Below are positions 51,712 to 62,207 of a stretch of 64,000 bases of DNA, piece by piece (positions within the stretch are counted from its first letter, which is position 1; every line of letters begins with the position of its first letter). The position numbers and the translations under genes were made by a program. The DNA is from Motilibacter deserti (GTDB lineage: Bacteria; Actinomycetota; Actinomycetes; Motilibacterales; Motilibacteraceae): the NCBI RefSeq assembly GCF_011250635.1, contig NZ_JAANNP010000007.1, forward strand, positions 44,964-108,963, read 5' to 3'. Below the pieces are notes generated by a model. That model saw only the letters and a program-made list of their open reading frames with translations, ran no database searches and was not told the DNA's origin.

Positions 51712-51729
51712 CGTGTCCTGCTGCACACA
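51684..51729. repeat. Inverted repeat, right copy, flanking the DUF559 gene
   Basis: Mirror of 50641-50686. This copy is itself partly dyad-symmetric (TTGTGTGC...GCACACAA with inner CACG...CGTG), so it could fold into a hairpin terminator while also being an end repeat. Confidence 0.75.
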
Positions 51730-51900
51730 AGGTCATCGACCCCCGCCGAAATCGTCGCGACCGACGAAGCTTTCGCTGCAACCTGACACGGATGTCACGG
51801 CTTGGCATCGGGCTGACCGTGGGCAGCGGTTCGGCCTTGTCCGAAGGCGCTCCGACGCGCACCATGCCGGAGCCCATCCCTCCGTCTCCCAAGGGCCGAG

Positions 51901-54900
51901 ATGACCAAGAAGCATCCTTCGCGGGCGCCGATCGCAGCCGTGGCCACCGCCGGGCTGGTCGCGTCCTCCGCGCTGCTCGCCGCGTACGCCGCCCCGGCGT
52001 CGGCGGCGACCGGGACCGCCCCCGGGGCACCGGGCGCGGACGCCACGTGGACGACGGGCGCCAAGACCGGCGTCGGCACGTCCACCACCCTGCAGTCCAA
52101 GGTCTGGTACACGCTGTCCGACGGCGTCCTGTCCGAGGTCTACTACCCGCGGGTCGACGTCGCGGACTCCCGCGCGCTCGAGCTGATCGTGTCGGACGGA
52201 AGGACCTTCGCCGAGAGCGAGGTCGACGCGACCGACCACACGACCGAGCTCGCCGACGACCGCGGGCTGGTCTACCGGCAGGTCAACACCGACAAGGACG
52301 GCCGCTACTCGATCACGAAGACCTACGTGACCGACCCGGCCCGCTCGACGGTGATGGTCAACGTCGAGTTCCGGTCCCTCGACGGCGGCAGCTACCAGGT
52401 CTACGCCCGCTTCGACCCGGCGCTCGCGAACTCCGGCCGCCATGACCGGGCCTGGACGGCGAGCGGCGCGCTCCTGGCCGAGGACACCAGCGGTGCGGAC
52501 AAGATCGCCAGCGCGCTGGTCGCGGACAAGCCGTTCCTCGCCACGTCCAACGGCTACGTCGGCACGGCCAGCGACGGCTGGAACGACCTGCGTGCCGACT
52601 TCGACCTCGACGACTCCTACACCGACGCCCCGGACGGCAACGTCGTGCAGGTCGCCCGCCTGCAGCTGGGCGGCACGGCGCGTACCTCGTCCGCGGCTCT
52701 GGCGCTCGGGTTCGGCGCCACCTCGGCCGAGGCGGTCGCCACCGCCCGGGCCAGCCAGGCGACGGGCTTCTGGGACATCCGCCGGGCGTACTCCGACGGC
52801 TGGCACGACTACCTCGACTCGCTGGCGAAGGCGCCGAAGAGCGTGCGCAGGGACTACGAGCTCTACACGCAGTACCGCGTGGCGGCCATGCAGCTCAAGG
52901 CGCACGAGGACAAGACCTACCGCGGCGCCAACATCGCGTCGCTGACCGTGCCGTGGGGCGAGGCGCAGAACGCCAACGAGGCCGGGGTCGGCGGCTACCA
53001 CCTCGTCTGGGCCCGCGACCTCTACCAAGTGGCCACGGCACAGCTCGCCGCCGGCGACGTCGCCGCCGCCAACCGTTCGCTGGACTACCTGTTCGACGTG
53101 CAGCAGAAGCCGGACGGCTCGTTCCCGCAGAACACCCTGCTCGACGGCACGCCCTACTGGGGGAGCCTGCAGCTCGACGAGGTCGCCTTCCCGATCGTGC
53201 TGGCCTGGCAGCTCGGCCGCACCGACGCCGACTCGTGGGGACACGTGAAGCGCGCTGCGGACTTCCTCGTCGGCCGCGGGCCGTCCACCCCGCAGGAGCG
53301 GTGGGAGGAGGAGGGCGGCTACTCCCCGAGCACCATCGCGGCCGAGATCGCGGGACTCGTCGCCGCCGCCGACATCGCGCGCACGAACGGCGACACCACC
53401 TCGGCCGTGCTCTACACCGCGGTCGCGGACGAGTGGCAGCGCAAGGTCGAGTCGTGGACCTACACGACGACCGGCCCGCTGGGTGACGGCAGGTACTACG
53501 AGCGCATCGACGACAACGGCAACCCGAACGACGGGGCGCAGCTGTCGATCAACAACGGCGGCGGGACGTGGGACGAGCGCGAGATCGTGGACGCCGGCTT
53601 CCTGGACCTCGTCCGGCTCGGCGTGAAGCCGTGGAACGACCCCTACGTCACGTCCTCGCTGCCCGAGGTCGACTCCACGATCCGCGTCAGCACGCCGCAC
53701 GGGCCGATGTGGTACCGCTACAACCACGACGGCTACGGCGAGGAGGTGGACGGCTCGCCCTACACCGGTGAGGGCGTCGGCCGGCTGTGGCCGCTGCTGT
53801 CCGGCGAGCGTGGCGAGTACGAGCTGGCCGCCGGCCGCTCCGCGGACTCCTACCTGCGCACGATGGCGGCCGCCGGCAACGAGGGCTACCTGATCCCGGA
53901 GCAGGTCTGGGACCGCCCCGAGGCGACGTCGTACGGCTTCGAGTTCGGCGAGGGCACCGGCTCGGCCACGCCGCTCGCCTGGTCGATGGCGCAGTACATC
54001 CGGCTCGCGCTGTCCATCGACGCCGGCCGCCCGGTCGAGACGCCGTCGGTGGTCGCGAACCGCTACGCCCGCGGGTCGCTGCCCGCCGGCCCGGCACTCG
54101 CGCTCACGTCGCCGACGGAGAGCGCGGTCACGGACCAGGCGACGGTCACCGTCACGGGCACGACCACCGGCAGCGCGGTCTACGTCAACGTCGGCACGAC
54201 CACCACGGCCGTGCCGGTCGTCAACGGCTCGTTCTCGTACGCCGTCCCGATCGTGCGCGGCGCCAACGCCATCACGGTCGTCGCCGTCTCCGGCGACGGC
54301 GGCACCTCGATCGTGACGCGCAACGTCACGTCGAACAACTTTGGCACCCGCATCGGCACGGTCGACGACCCGAGCGGCGACGACAACGGGCCGGGGACGT
54401 ACGTCTATCCGGCCGACGGCGCCTACAACCCGGGGGCGTTCGACATCACGCGGTTCGGCGTCTACGACGACGGCACGAACTACAACTTCGTCACCACGAT
54501 CCGCGGGGACGTCCGCAACCCGTGGGGCGGCAACTCGATCTCGGTCCAGCGGATGAACTTCTACGTCCGCACCGGGTCGGGCACCGGGGCCGTCCCGGCT
54601 CTGGTCGGCACGAACGCCCAGCTGAGCGCGCCGTACGACTTCGTCGTGACAGGGGAGGGGTTCCAGACCCCGACCGTGCAGAACGCCGCGGGCAACGTCC
54701 TCGCGACCGGCTCGCTGCAGGCGCTGCCCGTCACGCGGCAGATCGCGGTGTCCATCCCGAAGTCGGCGTTCGGTTCGATGGACCTCGCTTCGGCCTCGTA
54801 CGCCGTCGACATGATGAGCCGGGCGGACGCCGGGGAGGGGGCGGGCAACATCCGGCCCGTCTACTCGCTGGCCTACTGGCAGGCCACGGCAGGGACGGGC

Positions 54901-55092
54901 ATGTCGTGGATCCACGACCACCGCTTCGGCGGAGGTGCGGGCGAGTGGACCGACTCCAACGCGGCGAAGGACACGGACACGCGTGACCCCAACGTGCTGG
55001 ACATCCTCACTCCTGCGGGGGTGAGCCAGGCGGCCGCGCTGGCGTGGTCCGCGGGGACGCCGGCGACGCTCCCCTACGTTCCCCTCGGCTGA
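51901..55092 (+). CDS. Secreted GH15 glucodextranase/glucoamylase
   Basis: Exported inverting alpha-glucosidase of 1,063 aa. Signal peptide to about residue 36. A GH15 super-beta-sandwich (about 40-300) precedes the (alpha/alpha)6 catalytic barrel (about 300-720), with GGYHLVWARDLYQVA, SFPQNTLLDGTPYWGSLQLDEVAFPI, RWEEEGGYSPSTIAAEIAGL (acid Glu about 470) and YLIPEQVWD (base Glu 667). An Ig-like domain (about 730-820) and a glucodextranase-type C-terminal domain (about 820-1063, ITRFGVYDDGTNYNF) follow. It attacks non-reducing ends of alpha-glucans or dextran. Hairpin after the stop. Confidence 0.93.
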   Translation: MTKKHPSRAPIAAVATAGLVASSALLAAYAAPASAATGTAPGAPGADATWTTGAKTGVGTSTTLQSKVWYTLSDGVLSEVYYPRVDVADSRALELIVSDGRTFAESEVDATDHTTELADDRGLVYRQVNTDKDGRYSITKTYVTDPARSTVMVNVEFRSLDGGSYQVYARFDPALANSGRHDRAWTASGALLAEDTSGADKIASALVADKPFLATSNGYVGTASDGWNDLRADFDLDDSYTDAPDGNVVQVARLQLGGTARTSSAALALGFGATSAEAVATARASQATGFWDIRRAYSDGWHDYLDSLAKAPKSVRRDYELYTQYRVAAMQLKAHEDKTYRGANIASLTVPWGEAQNANEAGVGGYHLVWARDLYQVATAQLAAGDVAAANRSLDYLFDVQQKPDGSFPQNTLLDGTPYWGSLQLDEVAFPIVLAWQLGRTDADSWGHVKRAADFLVGRGPSTPQERWEEEGGYSPSTIAAEIAGLVAAADIARTNGDTTSAVLYTAVADEWQRKVESWTYTTTGPLGDGRYYERIDDNGNPNDGAQLSINNGGGTWDEREIVDAGFLDLVRLGVKPWNDPYVTSSLPEVDSTIRVSTPHGPMWYRYNHDGYGEEVDGSPYTGEGVGRLWPLLSGERGEYELAAGRSADSYLRTMAAAGNEGYLIPEQVWDRPEATSYGFEFGEGTGSATPLAWSMAQYIRLALSIDAGRPVETPSVVANRYARGSLPAGPALALTSPTESAVTDQATVTVTGTTTGSAVYVNVGTTTTAVPVVNGSFSYAVPIVRGANAITVVAVSGDGGTSIVTRNVTSNNFGTRIGTVDDPSGDDNGPGTYVYPADGAYNPGAFDITRFGVYDDGTNYNFVTTIRGDVRNPWGGNSISVQRMNFYVRTGSGTGAVPALVGTNAQLSAPYDFVVTGEGFQTPTVQNAAGNVLATGSLQALPVTRQIAVSIPKSAFGSMDLASASYAVDMMSRADAGEGAGNIRPVYSLAYWQATAGTGMSWIHDHRFGGGAGEWTDSNAAKDTDTRDPNVLDILTPAGVSQAAALAWSAGTPATLPYVPLG

Positions 55093-55100
55093 CCGGACAC

Positions 55101-55132
55101 GGAAGGCGCGGCCCGCTCGGGCCGCGCCTTCC
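55101..55132 (+). terminator. Terminator of the GH15 gene
   Basis: GGAAGGCGCGGCCCG pairs with its complement over 15 bases around a CT loop (which opens to a small tetraloop), nine bases after the stop. Confidence 0.8.
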
Positions 55133-55243
55133 GCGTGTTCGGCTCGGGCCGCGCGCCCTTGGTGCGTCCTGCTCGGCCGGCTCGCGGCCGAAAAGGCGGG
55201 CTGTGGCAGGCGCGTCGGAGAGGACGAGCCGTGGAAAAGCAGA

Positions 55244-55281
55244 GAAAGGCCCGGCTTCCGCCGCGTGACGGAAACCGGGCC
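55244..55281 (-). terminator. Terminator of the lasso-precursor transcript
   Basis: AAGGCCCGG-C-TTCCG pairs with CGGAA-A-CCGGGCCTT around an eight-base loop, 70 bases downstream of the lasso-precursor stop on the minus strand. Confidence 0.65.
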
Positions 55282-55350
55282 TTGCCCTGTTGCATCCCGG
55301 AACGGGATGTCGGTTGGCGCTGTCTTCCGGCCGAGCCGGACTTGCTGTTG

Positions 55351-55515
55351 CTAGGAGAAGATCGAGAACGGCGGAACCGGCGTGTTGAGCGGAACGTCCG
55401 TCCGCGCGCCGGCGTTCGAGGCCGCCGTGAGCTTCTCCAGTGTGCCCACCATCGCGAGCTCCGGTGCGACGTACGGGCGTCGGCCGGACTGTGTCCCGGC
55501 GACATCGTTGACCAT
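55351..55515 (-). CDS. Orphan lasso-peptide precursor
   Basis: A 54-aa peptide. Leader: RRPYVAPELAMVGTLEKLT matches the lasso recognition pattern YxxPxLxxxGxxxxLT. Taking that Thr as position -2 gives a 23-residue core beginning ASNAGARTD, so Ala1 and Asp9 could form the nine-member macrolactam ring, with a VPLNTPVPPFSIFS tail to thread. GGAGGGGG stands just ahead of the ATG at 55515, better than the longer start at 55581. Terminator downstream. No cyclase (asparagine synthetase-like), leader peptidase or recognition protein lies in the window, so processing enzymes must be elsewhere or absent. Neighbours are glucanases, an unusual setting. Confidence 0.75.
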   Translation of the reverse strand: MVNDVAGTQSGRRPYVAPELAMVGTLEKLTAASNAGARTDVPLNTPVPPFSIFS

Positions 55516-55621
55516 GTGCTTCCCCCTCCGTCGGCGATACTTGGCCCTACTGAAAATCGACGTAGCGGGCACTCCTGTCAAGACCTTCTCGCGACATTCC
55601 GCATCTCGTGGGCGCTCGCCG

Positions 55622-56869
55622 TCAAGATCCCGGTCGGGTGTAGACCGCCACGTAGTCGACGATCATGGGAATGCCGGAGGCGGTCGCCGCGGTGGGCAGC
55701 CCCGGCCATCCTCCGCCGATAGCCACGTTCAGGATGAGGAAGTAGCCGTGGCTGAACGCGTTCTGCCACGTCTGCGCCGGAAGCTGGTCCTGACGGATGC
55801 TGAAGTACTGGATGCCGTCGACGTACCACCGCAGCTCCTCCAGGGCCGAGCTGCGGTCCCACTCGAGCGCGTAGGTGTGGAAGGCGGACTGCAGGCTCGG
55901 CTGGCCCATGGGCCGGGTCCCGCTCAGGCCGTTGAACTCGTTGCACGGGCCACCCGGTGCCGTCCCGCAGTGCAGCGTGCCCCAGACCTGGTTGGCACCG
56001 TTCACGTTCTCGAGGATGTCGATCTCCCCGACGCGCGGCCAGTCCAGCGTCCCGCGGAAGGGCGCGCCGAGCGACCAGAAAGCCGGCCAGATGCCCTGCG
56101 CGGCCGGCCCGGTGACGTCGGGCAGCCGGATCCTGCCCTCGAAGCGCAGGACCCCTCCGGCCGGCGGCTCGAAGTCGCTGCGCCGGGTCTCGATGCGCGC
56201 CGACGTCCACTGGCCGCCCGCACCCCGGATCGGCGTGATGCGCAGGTTGCCCTGGCCGTCGGTGCTGACGTTCGCCGGGTCGTCGGTCATGGTCTCGATC
56301 TCGCCCGTGCCCCATTGCGGCGGGCCACCGGGGTATTGCGTGCCGATGTCGAAGATCCAGTTCTCGGCAGACGGCAGCTGGCCGGCGGGGCCGTTGAAGT
56401 CGTCGGCCCAGACCGTGGTGAACGCGGGGCCGCTCGCCGCGCGGACGGTGACCGCTGTGGTCGTCACCGCGGAGCTGCCGTCCGGCCCCGACAGCCGCAC
56501 GGTCGCGCGGAAGACCCCGCTCGTGGCGTAGGAATGGGTGCCGAAGATCCCCCAGGCCTCGCGCGGGCCGGCGAGGAACCCGGGGGAGGTCGTGCCGTCG
56601 CCCCAGTCGATGACGGCCGACAGGTCCGCGCGCTGCGTCCCCGGCGCGTACGCCGTGGCGAGCGCCGCCGACATGGACCGGTTCTGCGTGAGGGTGACGG
56701 TGGTGGGGCTCAGGCTGACCGGCCCGGCAGCCGTGGCGGGTGGGCCGACGACGGTGGCGGCGGCGAGCGCGGTGCCGGCCAGCAGGGCGAGGCCGGCGGA
56801 CCGCAGGCGCCTCCGGCTTCCGGGGCGCGACAGGGGCAGGGGCAGAGACAGGTGCAGGGACAGGGGCAT
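55622..56869 (-). CDS. Secreted GH16 beta-glucanase-like hydrolase
   Basis: Exported jelly-roll glycosidase of 415 aa. Signal peptide to about residue 48 (PPATAAG), a PKD-like domain (about 55-150, VIDWGDGTTSPGF and SYATSGVFRATVRLSG), then the GH16 domain (about 155-415) with QWGTGEIETMTDD, WSARIETR-like segment, WPAFWSLG and the catalytic GEIDILENVNG (nucleophile Glu, Asp, acid Glu). Probably a laminarinase-type endo-beta-1,3-glucanase. The ATG at 56869, after GGGAGG, is chosen because the signal peptide starts there. Convergent or separate from the GH15 gene, with the lasso gene between. Confidence 0.92.
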   Translation of the reverse strand: MPLSLHLSLPLPLSRPGSRRRLRSAGLALLAGTALAAATVVGPPATAAGPVSLSPTTVTLTQNRSMSAALATAYAPGTQRADLSAVIDWGDGTTSPGFLAGPREAWGIFGTHSYATSGVFRATVRLSGPDGSSAVTTTAVTVRAASGPAFTTVWADDFNGPAGQLPSAENWIFDIGTQYPGGPPQWGTGEIETMTDDPANVSTDGQGNLRITPIRGAGGQWTSARIETRRSDFEPPAGGVLRFEGRIRLPDVTGPAAQGIWPAFWSLGAPFRGTLDWPRVGEIDILENVNGANQVWGTLHCGTAPGGPCNEFNGLSGTRPMGQPSLQSAFHTYALEWDRSSALEELRWYVDGIQYFSIRQDQLPAQTWQNAFSHGYFLILNVAIGGGWPGLPTAATASGIPMIVDYVAVYTRPGS

Positions 56870-57010
56870 GGGGCCTCCCGACGACGTTGGCGGTCGATCG
56901 GGAGCCGTTGATCCGAATTCGTCCCCCGACAGGCAGCAGCCTCCGCCTCCGGCGAGCCAGCCGTCAAACCTCCGCCCCTGGCAGCGGGGCATCGGTCTCG
57001 GGGCCCGCGA

Positions 57011-57487
57011 TCACGGCCCCGGGCGGAAGCTGATCCGCATCAAGCGGCTGTGGGCCCAGTCCTCGAGCCGGGTCGGTCGGATGGTGCCGGGGTCGTGGGG
57101 CTGGTTGAGATCCGCCACGATCTCCGCCAGCACGGCCTGCCGTTCGGCGGGGTCGGTGACCGGCGTGGCCCGTGCCGGCAGATCCGCACGGACCCCGTTC
57201 TTGAGGTGGAAAGTGAACGTGGGATCGGCGAGAAGGTTCGCGTGCCAGTCGGTAGCACCCCCGCCGGCGCCGCTGCACAGGTAGGTGCTGCCCGCCGCTC
57301 GGTAGAAGAAGATCTCGATGCGGCGTGCCCGGCCGGTGCGGCGCCCCCGTGTCGTGATGTCGATGATCCGTTCCCGCGTGCCCGCCGCGGGGGTGATCTG
57401 GATGGCTCGCCGAATGTGATCGGGCAGGTGCGACAAGGACCCGTCCCCTACGGAGTCGTCCCGCCCGGTCGTTCCAGGACTGCTCAT
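57011..57487 (-). CDS. Nitroreductase/F420-dependent (DDN-like) protein
   Basis: Deazaflavin-dependent nitroreductase (DDN) family protein of 158 aa, split beta-barrel. Core: IIDITTRGRRTGRARRIEIFFYRAAGSTYLCSG and DWHANLLADPTFTFHLKNGV. DDN members use F420H2 to reduce quinones or nitro-compounds. The ATG overlaps the stop of the SDR gene (ATGA), so the two are a coupled operon; both are likely repressed by the divergent TetR. Physiological substrate unknown. Confidence 0.9.
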   Translation of the reverse strand: MSSPGTTGRDDSVGDGSLSHLPDHIRRAIQITPAAGTRERIIDITTRGRRTGRARRIEIFFYRAAGSTYLCSGAGGGATDWHANLLADPTFTFHLKNGVRADLPARATPVTDPAERQAVLAEIVADLNQPHDPGTIRPTRLEDWAHSRLMRISFRPGP

Positions 57488-58263
57488 GCGGCCTCGGTCC
57501 GAAGGGCCGGCCCGAGGAGGAGCCCGCCGTCGATGACGTACTCCGACCCGGTGATGAACGACGCCTCTGACGAGGTGAGGAACAGGAGTAGCCCGGTGAC
57601 GTCGGCCGGCACTCCGAGCCGGGGGATGGCGAACGGCTCGGGGGAGAAGAAGTCGGCGATCGCCGCGGTGGCGCCGGCTGCTGGCTCGTGGATGAAGGGG
57701 GTCGCGATCACACCGGGGTGGATGGTGTTCACCCGGATGCGGTCCCGGCCGAGCTCGAGCGCTGCCGTCCGCGTCAGGCCTCGCACGGCCCACTTGCTGG
57801 CGACGTACGGCGCGTAGTGCGCCGTGCCGCCCAGGCTCATGGTCGAGGCGATGTTGACGATGGCCCCGCCTGTCGCCCTGCGCAGGGCGGGGACCGCGGC
57901 CTTGATGCCGAGGAAGGTCCCGGTGAGGTTGATGTCGAGGATGCGCGACCACGTGGCCCGGTCCGTCTGCTCGATCGGCGCCGGCGGGTTCTGGACGCCC
58001 GCGTTGTTGACGAGCACGTTCAGCGCGCCGAAGGCGCGCTCGGCGGCCAGCACGGCGGCGGACCACGAGCTCTCGTCGGTGACGTCGAGGTGGGTGAAGC
58101 GGGCGCGGCCCCCGAGCTCGTCGGCGAGCTCGACACCGCGCTCGGCGTCGATGTCGGCGATCAGCACGTTCGCTCCCTCCGCGTGGAAGGCGCGTACGTG
58201 GCTCGATCCCTGGCCACCGGTCCCGCCGGTCACGAGCACGGTCTGGTCGTCGAAGCGGCCCAT
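57484..58263 (-). CDS. Short-chain dehydrogenase/reductase
   Basis: NAD(P)-dependent SDR of 259 aa with TGGTGGQGSSH (cofactor loop), NNAG, catalytic Ser in VNIASTMS and YAPYVASK (Tyr/Lys). Length is normal. ATG at 58263 follows GAAGGA; an alternative ATG 39 bases earlier exists. Together with the DDN-like gene it forms an operon of two reductases, perhaps for xenobiotic or quinone detoxification. Divergent from the TetR gene, with two palindromes between. Confidence 0.92.
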   Translation of the reverse strand: MGRFDDQTVLVTGGTGGQGSSHVRAFHAEGANVLIADIDAERGVELADELGGRARFTHLDVTDESSWSAAVLAAERAFGALNVLVNNAGVQNPPAPIEQTDRATWSRILDINLTGTFLGIKAAVPALRRATGGAIVNIASTMSLGGTAHYAPYVASKWAVRGLTRTAALELGRDRIRVNTIHPGVIATPFIHEPAAGATAAIADFFSPEPFAIPRLGVPADVTGLLLFLTSSEASFITGSEYVIDGGLLLGPALRTEAA

Positions 58264-58323
58264 CAGAGATTCCTTCGGTGCGACAAGGACTGGCCGGGTC
58301 ATCGGTGCTCGGCGACGGCCAGT

Positions 58324-58343
58324 AGTGAGCCGAACGACTCACC
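58324..58343. promoter_or_regulatory. TetR-type operator, copy 1
   Basis: AGTGAG...CTCAC(C) arms (GTGAGCCGAACGACTCAC core) lie between the divergent SDR and TetR genes, close to the SDR start. Confidence 0.65.
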
Positions 58344-58370
58344 ACTGCCTGACGCTAAGCCACCGGCGAT

Positions 58371-58390
58371 GGTGAGTCAAGCCACTCACC
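58371..58390. promoter_or_regulatory. TetR-type operator, copy 2
   Basis: GGTGAGTCAAGCCACTCACC has perfect 7-bp arms and matches copy 1 at 14 of 18 core positions, 47 bases away centre to centre. It lies just ahead of the TetR gene and probably mediates autoregulation. Confidence 0.7.
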
Positions 58391-58405
58391 TCGTAGGCTG
58401 GGCGC

Positions 58406-59050
58406 ATGAGCAGGGTCGTCCCGACGTATCACCAGCGCATCGCCCAGGAGAAGCGCGCGCTGATCCTGGCGGCTGCGACGGCACTGTTCCTCGAGTTGGG
58501 CTACGACCGGACCTCGCTGGCGCGGGTGGCAGAGCGGTCGGGCGTTTCGCGCGCGACCCTGTTCAAGCAGTTCCCGAGCAAGGCGGCCCTGTTCGACGCC
58601 ATGGTCAGCGAGTCCTGGTCGACCGCCGACGAGGAGGAGCTTCCGCCAGCAGGCGACATCGCTGCCGGTCTCGGCATCATCGGCCGCCGCTACGCCGAGC
58701 TGTTGGGCCGCGCCCAGATGACCGACCTGTTCCGGATCGTCATCGCCGAGCTGCCGCGATTCCCCGAGCTCGCCAATGCGCAGTTCTCGCACGGGAAGCT
58801 GCCCTACTTCGAGTCCGTACGCGGCTACCTGCTGGCCGAGCACGAGGCGGGGACGGTGCGGGTCGACGACGTGGACCTCGCCGCCACCCAGTTCCTGGGC
58901 ATGATCTCCAACTACGTCTTCTGGCCGACGCTCCTGGTGCCGGGCTGGGAAGTGAGCGCCGAGCGCGTCGCTCAGGTGGTCGACGAGGCCGTCCGCACCA
59001 TGGCTGCGCGATACGCCGCGGCCGGGCCGGGGCCGTCGGTCGACGACTGA
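58406..59050 (+). CDS. TetR-family repressor
   Basis: Repressor of 214 aa. The N-terminal HTH shows RALILAAATALFLELGYDRTSLARVAERSGVSRATLFKQFPSKAALFDAM, the canonical TetR pattern; the C-terminal ligand domain is of the usual helical kind with no obvious specificity. Divergent from the SDR/DDN operon; the intergenic region carries two matching palindromes, so it is very likely the regulator of that operon. Ligand unknown. Confidence 0.93.
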   Translation: MSRVVPTYHQRIAQEKRALILAAATALFLELGYDRTSLARVAERSGVSRATLFKQFPSKAALFDAMVSESWSTADEEELPPAGDIAAGLGIIGRRYAELLGRAQMTDLFRIVIAELPRFPELANAQFSHGKLPYFESVRGYLLAEHEAGTVRVDDVDLAATQFLGMISNYVFWPTLLVPGWEVSAERVAQVVDEAVRTMAARYAAAGPGPSVDD

Positions 59051-59151
59051 GTCCGAGCGCGAGCAGGCCCCACCGTCGCACGAGGGGAGGCGACGGCCCG
59101 AGAGCCCATGGATACACGGTCGTCTCGGAGGATCTGGGCCCCGCGGGAACG

Positions 59152-59187
59152 CCGACGGCCCGGCTCCCACCGGAGCCGGGCCGTCGG
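59152..59187. terminator. Bidirectional terminator between TetR and nucleotidase genes
   Basis: CCGACGGCCCGGCTCC pairs perfectly over 16 bases around a CACC loop, between convergent genes. Confidence 0.85.
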
Positions 59188-59215
59188 TTGTTCGTCAGCC
59201 GCGGGGAAGCGTTCC

Positions 59216-60991
59216 TCAGAAGACGGGCACGCCCTCGCGTACGAGCCGCCAGTTGACGTCGGAGAAGCCCGCCGGGTCGATGACGCCCTTGGAGGTCACC
59301 CAGTCGACGATCATCTGCCGGATGTCGCGCTGCTGGTCGTAGATCACCGGCGCTGTCGACACGTGCGGGAAGTTGCCGCCGCCGGAGCGCCGGTAGTTGT
59401 TGACGGCGACCGCGAACCGCTCGCTCCCGGCGACGGGCGTCCCGTCCGGGTGGCGCAGCCCGACGACCCGCGAGCCGACCGGCCTGGAGACGTCGATGTC
59501 GTAGTCGAGGCCGGAGATCATGTCGTAGAGGTAGTCCGGCGTGCCGTTCGCATTGGTCAGCTGCGACTCGACGACGGGCGCGCCGACCGGCAGAGTGCTG
59601 AAGTAGCGTGCCGAGAACTCGAGGTAGTCCTTCACCTGAGCGCCCGTCATCAGCACAGCCTGCAGGGTGTTGTCATAGACGTAGAGCCCGGCGACGTCCT
59701 TGATCCGCAGGTCACCCGCGGGGAAGAGCGCGGTCCGCGTGAACGGCGCCGCGACCGACAGCACCGGGAGGTCGGCGTACTCGGTGCCGGCGAGCGCCGT
59801 GTCGACCGCCTCCGTCTGCACCTGCTGGATCAGGTCGACGATCGGGGTGTCCTCGAACGGGCCGCGCGCGCCGGACAGCTCGACCGCGGACTTCGCGACC
59901 ACCTGGTTGACGTAGCCCACCGTCTTCGCGTGCTGCGGGGCGATGATGTCGAGGATCTTCGGGTCGGCGGGGACCGTGTTGCTGTTGAGGTTCGTGGAGC
60001 GCTTCGCCGTCACCTGCCACTCGCCGCCCACCCGCTGGACGTCGAAGTCCATGACCGTCAGCCGCTGGCCGAAGCGCGACGGCTCCGCGGTGAGGACCTG
60101 CTCCCCGGTGACGAGGTTCTTGACGAAGCGCTGCGGAACGTCGTTGTGCGCGTGCCCGAAGAGCACGGCGTCGACGTCGGGCACCTGCTGGGCCACCAGG
60201 GCGGACGCGTTCTCCACAGGCAGGTCGTCGCCGTAGGACGAGAAGCCGCTGTCGCCGGCGTGGGCCGTGACGACGACGATGTCCGCGCCCTCGGCCTTCA
60301 TCTCGGGAACGTACTTCTTCGCGGTGGCGACGAGGTCGTCGAAGTGCTGCTTGCCCTTGACGTTGTCCTTGTCCCAGATGGCGACACCGGGGTTCGTGAG
60401 CCCGAGCACGCCGATCTTCACTGGCTTCTGACCGGGGACGAGGATCTTCTTCATCACCCACGGCTCGTACGCCGGCTTGCCCGTCCGGTCGTCGATCGCG
60501 TTGGCGGCGAGCACCCGGGCCGTCAGCTGGCGCTGCCACTTGTCGAGCAGCTTGATGCCGTAGTTGTATTCGTGGTTCCCGAGGGTCACCGCGTCGTATC
60601 CGATGGCGTTCATCGCCGCGGCCATCGGGTGGATCGCACCCGTCTTCGTGATCGGCTCGACCTTGGCGTAGTAGTACGCCAGCGGCGTGCCCTGGATGGT
60701 GTCGCCCGAGTCGAACAGCAGCGTCCTGTCGCGCCCGCGGGAGGTGCGCACCTGGTTGACGAGCGAAGAGATCTTCGCGAGCCCGACGTCGTTGTGCGCC
60801 GAGTCGTCGTACTCCTTGTCGCTGAAGTAGTCCCAGTTGTAGACGTTGCCGTGCAGGTCCGACGTGCCCATGACCGTGACGGTCAGCGAGGGGGGCGCGG
60901 CGGCCGAGGCCGGCCCGGTCAGGCCGGTCGGCGCCGCGAGGGCGGCCGCGGCGGTAGCCACGACAACCGCCGGCAGAAGGCGTCGCCGCAT
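59216..60991 (-). CDS. Secreted 5'-nucleotidase / cyclic-nucleotide phosphodiesterase
   Basis: Exported two-domain nucleotidase of 591 aa. A Sec signal ends near PASAAAP. The metallophosphatase domain (about 35-350) has [31 protein letters not shown] and FGHAHND, so the dinuclear site is complete. The C-terminal nucleotide-binding domain (about 355-590) has [10 protein letters not shown] and [12 protein letters not shown]. This is the CpdB/UshA-type family, which dephosphorylates extracellular nucleotides to recover phosphate and nucleoside. ATG at 60991. Convergent with TetR. Confidence 0.93.
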   Translation of the reverse strand: MRRRLLPAVVVATAAAALAAPTGLTGPASAAAPPSLTVTVMGTSDLHGNVYNWDYFSDKEYDDSAHNDVGLAKISSLVNQVRTSRGRDRTLLFDSGDTIQGTPLAYYYAKVEPITKTGAIHPMAAAMNAIGYDAVTLGNHEYNYGIKLLDKWQRQLTARVLAANAIDDRTGKPAYEPWVMKKILVPGQKPVKIGVLGLTNPGVAIWDKDNVKGKQHFDDLVATAKKYVPEMKAEGADIVVVTAHAGDSGFSSYGDDLPVENASALVAQQVPDVDAVLFGHAHNDVPQRFVKNLVTGEQVLTAEPSRFGQRLTVMDFDVQRVGGEWQVTAKRSTNLNSNTVPADPKILDIIAPQHAKTVGYVNQVVAKSAVELSGARGPFEDTPIVDLIQQVQTEAVDTALAGTEYADLPVLSVAAPFTRTALFPAGDLRIKDVAGLYVYDNTLQAVLMTGAQVKDYLEFSARYFSTLPVGAPVVESQLTNANGTPDYLYDMISGLDYDIDVSRPVGSRVVGLRHPDGTPVAGSERFAVAVNNYRRSGGGNFPHVSTAPVIYDQQRDIRQMIVDWVTSKGVIDPAGFSDVNWRLVREGVPVF

Positions 60992-61121
60992 GGGGTCCTC
61001 CGCAATTCTCGAGGGGGGTGAACCGCGGCACTGTAGCTCCGGGCGGCGGCCGGGAGGCATGCCCCGTGAGAGACGTAGCATCGGCGCTCGTTCGCGAATT
61101 CCTCGACGGAAAGGCCCTGTC

Positions 61122-62129
<1,008 letters not shown>

Positions 62130-62207
62130 TCGCTCGGGCGCTGGGTCGCCGTCCGGGGCCTGAGCGACACTGGAGGCAGTAGCCGCTCTCCCGACTTGGA
62201 GCCTCCC

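Noticed and set aside
55516..55581. Longer start for the lasso precursor
   Set aside because: The nearest strong Shine-Dalgarno site belongs to the ATG at 55515; the extra residues are basic and unlike a lasso leader.
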